Below are positions 5,560 to 7,598 of a stretch of 7,598 bases of DNA, piece by piece. The DNA comes from Methanoregula sp. Lineage in GTDB: Archaea > Halobacteriota > Methanomicrobia > Methanomicrobiales > Methanospirillaceae. The notes under the pieces were generated by a model. That model was not told where the DNA came from and ran no database searches. It was given only the letters and a program-made list of their open reading frames with translations. Each line of letters begins with the position of its first letter. The stretch's first letter is position 1. The DNA is taken from NCBI GenBank assembly GCA_030653335.1, contig JAURZP010000032.1, positions 1-7,598 of the forward strand. The letters run 5' to 3'. Made by a program: the position numbers and the translations under genes.

Positions 5560-6216
5560 TCAACTGCAAATACCATCTACCTTTTCTCTCCTGACCTTTA
5601 TCTCTGAAAAACCCATCCTCTCAAGAAGGAGTCTGGTTTTGATATTTCGCACATATCCTTGTTTTGCCTGCTGGAGCGGCAATTCCGGTGCGATCATCTG
5701 TACCGAATGCGTGCCGGTCATTGCTGCCCGGATCCAGCGGCTGCGGGTCCACGAGGGTTTGAAGATCATGCGTTGCTCGGCAGGTGTCACACTTTTGCCG
5801 TTCATATACGCGTTGAGCGCGATATGCCAACTCTGAAAATCCATAAAGATGCCGTCTATTTTTTCAAATGAGAAGAGGGCAAGGTTTGGAAAGTCTCCTT
5901 TTTTCCGGTAGATCTTATTGTATATTCCATTGACAAATTCACCGCCAGTCCTCACCCTCCAGTTATCTTGATACCCGGTCATGGATATCACAGCATCGCA
6001 CGCTCCGGCCGCATAAAAAAAAGGAAAGTACCCGACAACATCCTCTACCCACTCGTACGCGGGTATAAAGTCCGTATATGAGAATTTCCGGTCGGACTTA
6101 AGAGTACCAAACCTTACGGTATTTACCGGAATACAGTGATGAAAGAGAAGTTCTTCTGGCGAGTTATTGCCAATGGAGTTTATTGCAACTTCACCATAAC
6201 CGGATAGTGATTTTTC
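5560..6216 (-). pseudogene. 5'-truncated or startless open frame of an unrecognised family (218 codons)
   Basis: The minus-strand frame is open from just after a TAA (6219-6217) to TGA at 5560. It reads like real protein throughout: SGYGEVAINSIGNNSPEELL near the start, then the AYEWVEDVVGYFPFFYAAG segment, GYQDNWRVRTGGEF, FEKIDGIFMDFQSWH, and a basic C-terminus ending KVDGICS. There is no ATG, GTG or TTG in the first 75 codons. The first usable start is GTG at 5991 (143 residues), which would discard protein-like sequence. The simplest reading is a gene that lost its N-terminus by frameshift or deletion near 6200. Alternatives are a GTG-started short protein or a sequencing error. It has no leader, membrane segment or nucleotide-binding motif. 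The polypeptide is rich in aromatic residues and looks globular. I do not recognise the family and assign no function. Confidence 0.5.
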
Positions 6217-6436
6217 TTATGACTGTTTTTTGGTTGGAGCACGTGCAATCTTCAGAAGAAAGACCGTATTGACAGAGTTTATGATGTAAACGATCGGTCA
6301 CCCATTGTTCATGCTGCATAATCTTAATCGTGCAATGCGGACAATCAGGCGCATCTCTTTGCAGTTAAAAATCTGACATAAAAACCCATTTTCATAAGAT
6401 CATTTAATAAATTTTTGCGTCTCACAAATTGATGTA
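6217..6436. other. Intergenic region between divergent units, with a possible decayed minus-strand frame
   Basis: The right end holds the promoter of the plus-strand membrane protein gene. On the minus strand a frame of about 54 codons without a stop (about 6191-6354) contains DCPHC and, 35 residues on, CTC, with HHKLC between, as in a small metal-binding protein. Its only ATG is internal (6313) and it runs out of phase into the truncated frame at 5560-6216. It may be a relic. I do not call it as a gene. Confidence 0.25.
6403..6411 (+). promoter_or_regulatory. TATA-like box for the zinc-ribbon membrane protein gene
   Basis: TTTAATAAA is centred about 30 bases ahead of the ATG at 6437, which predicts a transcript start within about five bases of the start codon. 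No strong Shine-Dalgarno site precedes the ATG, only a weak TGATG at 6430-6434, so a nearly leaderless mRNA fits. Confidence 0.5.
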
Positions 6437-7525
6437 ATGAAAAATTGTCCCGATTGCGGCAGAGAACTACCCTCTCCTGATAGTGAATGTCCGTCCAATA
6501 AAAAAGTGATAAAAAACCCTTTTACAATTCATCGGTTTTTATGGGACAATTTTCGTTTTTTTACTATGATTGGTATCACCGCAACCATGATATCCCTTAT
6601 ACCTAATATGGGATCACGGATTCTTGGAGCGTACTGGATAACCGAAACAGATACTTTCCTTCCCTTTTTCCTTTCAGTCATCATTTTTTTTGGAGCAATG
6701 TTTCTGACAATCTGTTTTTTAATTATATTCAGCCGGATAATCCACGAGAGGGATTCTGAGAAGATTTGGAAAACTATAACTCCTGAAAATAAAACGCTCA
6801 TCTCCTTTTATGAGGGTGATTCCCAGCGCTTCATCCTGCTCTTATGCTTAGTGCCGATGTGGGTAGGCTTACTGCTTTTTTTCATCCTGTTAATGCCATT
6901 AATTCCGAATAAATATTCATGGCTGTTTGCAGCAATTATCGGACTTACCTGTATTCCGCTTGCCTTTTATTCCTTTGTAGGCTGGAATATCGGGAAAAGA
7001 TTACCCAAAATAATACCGGGAACGGAAAAATTCCCACGATTGAGTGTCGTTGTTTTTACGATTCTTGTGATAGGATTTTTAATTTTAATTCCCTTTGCAA
7101 TACCACATTTTTTTAATAATGCAGATACGTTTTCAGAAAATATTATCATAAGACCGGATCAGCAGTATTTCTCTCCCTCTATCTCATCAGCAAAAGGATT
7201 GCGGTTAGAGATCACGAATTTGTCCGGACGTGAATTACTGGCAAGCAGGCATACGTGGTCTGCAAATTATGGATATTTCGTCCGGATCATTCCATCAACT
7301 TCTGAAGTAACAATAAAAGGAAACCCCGTGTATGACGATAATGCAAGGGATATCTACTGGACTTACTCAGAAAAAGATCCTGGACAGAATAAGAAACCTG
7401 TGAAAATCAACCTGCAACTCTATACGTTAGAGGGAAATAAAGAGATTGCAAATTCATCATTATACCTGACATGGTACAACAATGACATTGCATATGTCAA
7501 CACATCGTTTGGCACATTGCAATAA
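6437..7525 (+). CDS. Zinc-ribbon-like membrane protein, five predicted helices and an external C-terminal domain
   Basis: The protein has 362 residues. It opens with a short zinc-ribbon-like knuckle, CPDCGRELPSPDSECPS, with Cys4, Cys7 and Cys18; the expected fourth Cys is Asn21 (CPSN), so the site is incomplete. Hydrophobic segments at about 40-58, 74-99, 132-156, 161-183 and 202-223 give five membrane helices. With the ribbon inside the cell, an odd helix number puts residues about 225-362 outside. This region is beta-rich with several Asn-x-Ser/Thr sites (for example NLS, NSS, NTS), suitable for archaeal N-glycosylation. A zinc ribbon followed by membrane helices is common in uncharacterised archaeal proteins. 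No catalytic motif is seen. Function unknown; a role in signalling or the envelope is speculative. The ATG is well supported by the Cys motif starting at residue 4 and by the TATA-like box. The gene is AT-rich, and a seven-T run begins directly after the stop codon. Confidence 0.85.
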   Translation: MKNCPDCGRELPSPDSECPSNKKVIKNPFTIHRFLWDNFRFFTMIGITATMISLIPNMGSRILGAYWITETDTFLPFFLSVIIFFGAMFLTICFLIIFSRIIHERDSEKIWKTITPENKTLISFYEGDSQRFILLLCLVPMWVGLLLFFILLMPLIPNKYSWLFAAIIGLTCIPLAFYSFVGWNIGKRLPKIIPGTEKFPRLSVVVFTILVIGFLILIPFAIPHFFNNADTFSENIIIRPDQQYFSPSISSAKGLRLEITNLSGRELLASRHTWSANYGYFVRIIPSTSEVTIKGNPVYDDNARDIYWTYSEKDPGQNKKPVKINLQLYTLEGNKEIANSSLYLTWYNNDIAYVNTSFGTLQ

Positions 7526-7532
7526 TTTTTTT
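7526..7532 (+). terminator. T7 terminator-like run adjoining the stop codon
   Basis: Seven T follow the TAA of the membrane protein gene without a gap. Archaeal intrinsic termination at T-runs makes this a probable end of transcription and marks the gene as monocistronic. Confidence 0.5.
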
Positions 7533-7598
7533 GTGGGTTAAACGGAACAAATCAGCAACCATCTCTTGTCTGTGAACGATGAGAGAATATATTTATTT

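Noticed and set aside
5388..5576. A 62-codon minus-strand frame after the startless gene
   Set aside because: It overlaps the end of the upstream frame, has no motif or ribosome site, and its composition is unconvincing.
5639..5871. Plus-strand frames with several Cys (CFACW, CTEC) opposite the startless frame
   Set aside because: The minus-strand frame is longer and reads as a better protein; the Cys pattern is a chance product of the antisense strand.
7579..7598. Possible start of another gene (ATGAGAGAATATATTTATTT) or a TATA box at the right edge
   Set aside because: Only 20 bases are visible, too few to decide between a coding start and an AT-rich promoter.

Overview
The window looks like a piece of a euryarchaeal chromosome, most likely a methanogen of the Methanomicrobiales (Methanoregula / Methanosphaerula type). 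This is inferred from TATA-like boxes 30-35 bases ahead of starts that lack clear Shine-Dalgarno sites, T-run terminators, archaeal-style lipoprotein leaders, and protein styles that I associate with these organisms. No rRNA, tRNA, CRISPR array, insertion sequence or complete mobile element was seen.

Left part (1-2805, GC-richer, minus strand): two exported lipoprotein hydrolases lie in a row. The first to be transcribed is a beta-lactamase/esterase-fold serine hydrolase with a DUF3471-like C-terminal domain (1297-2805). Downstream is an M23-family peptidase (1-1171) that runs off the left edge. The 125-base gap between them holds a 43-bp tandem repeat that duplicates a TATA-like promoter element and a CCGGAT motif.

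Middle (2806-4092): the minus strand carries a short, frameshifted remnant of the C-terminus of a type-B carboxylesterase (2897-3108). A plus-strand gene (3254-3940) follows. It encodes a small, very Cys/Tyr/Gly-rich predicted lipoprotein with three tandem 30-residue repeats and a second Cys-rich C-terminal domain.

Right part (4093-7598, visibly AT-richer): this part is mostly uncharacterised genes. On the minus strand are a P-loop kinase of the shikimate-kinase fold that has lost the substrate-binding residues (4093-4689), a 150-residue protein ending in a Cys motif (4860-5312), and an open frame with no usable N-terminal start that looks like a 5'-truncated gene (5560-6216). On the plus strand is a five-helix membrane protein with a degenerate N-terminal zinc ribbon and a predicted external C-terminal domain (6437-7525), ending in a T-run terminator.

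The first half therefore encodes envelope or extracellular lipoproteins, and the second half looks like an accessory, decaying, low-GC region of orphan genes, each apparently with its own promoter and terminator. No multi-gene defence or biosynthetic system can be assembled from what is visible. The best candidates for undescribed biology are the Cys-repeat lipoprotein, the shikimate-kinase-like protein and the truncated family at 5560-6216.
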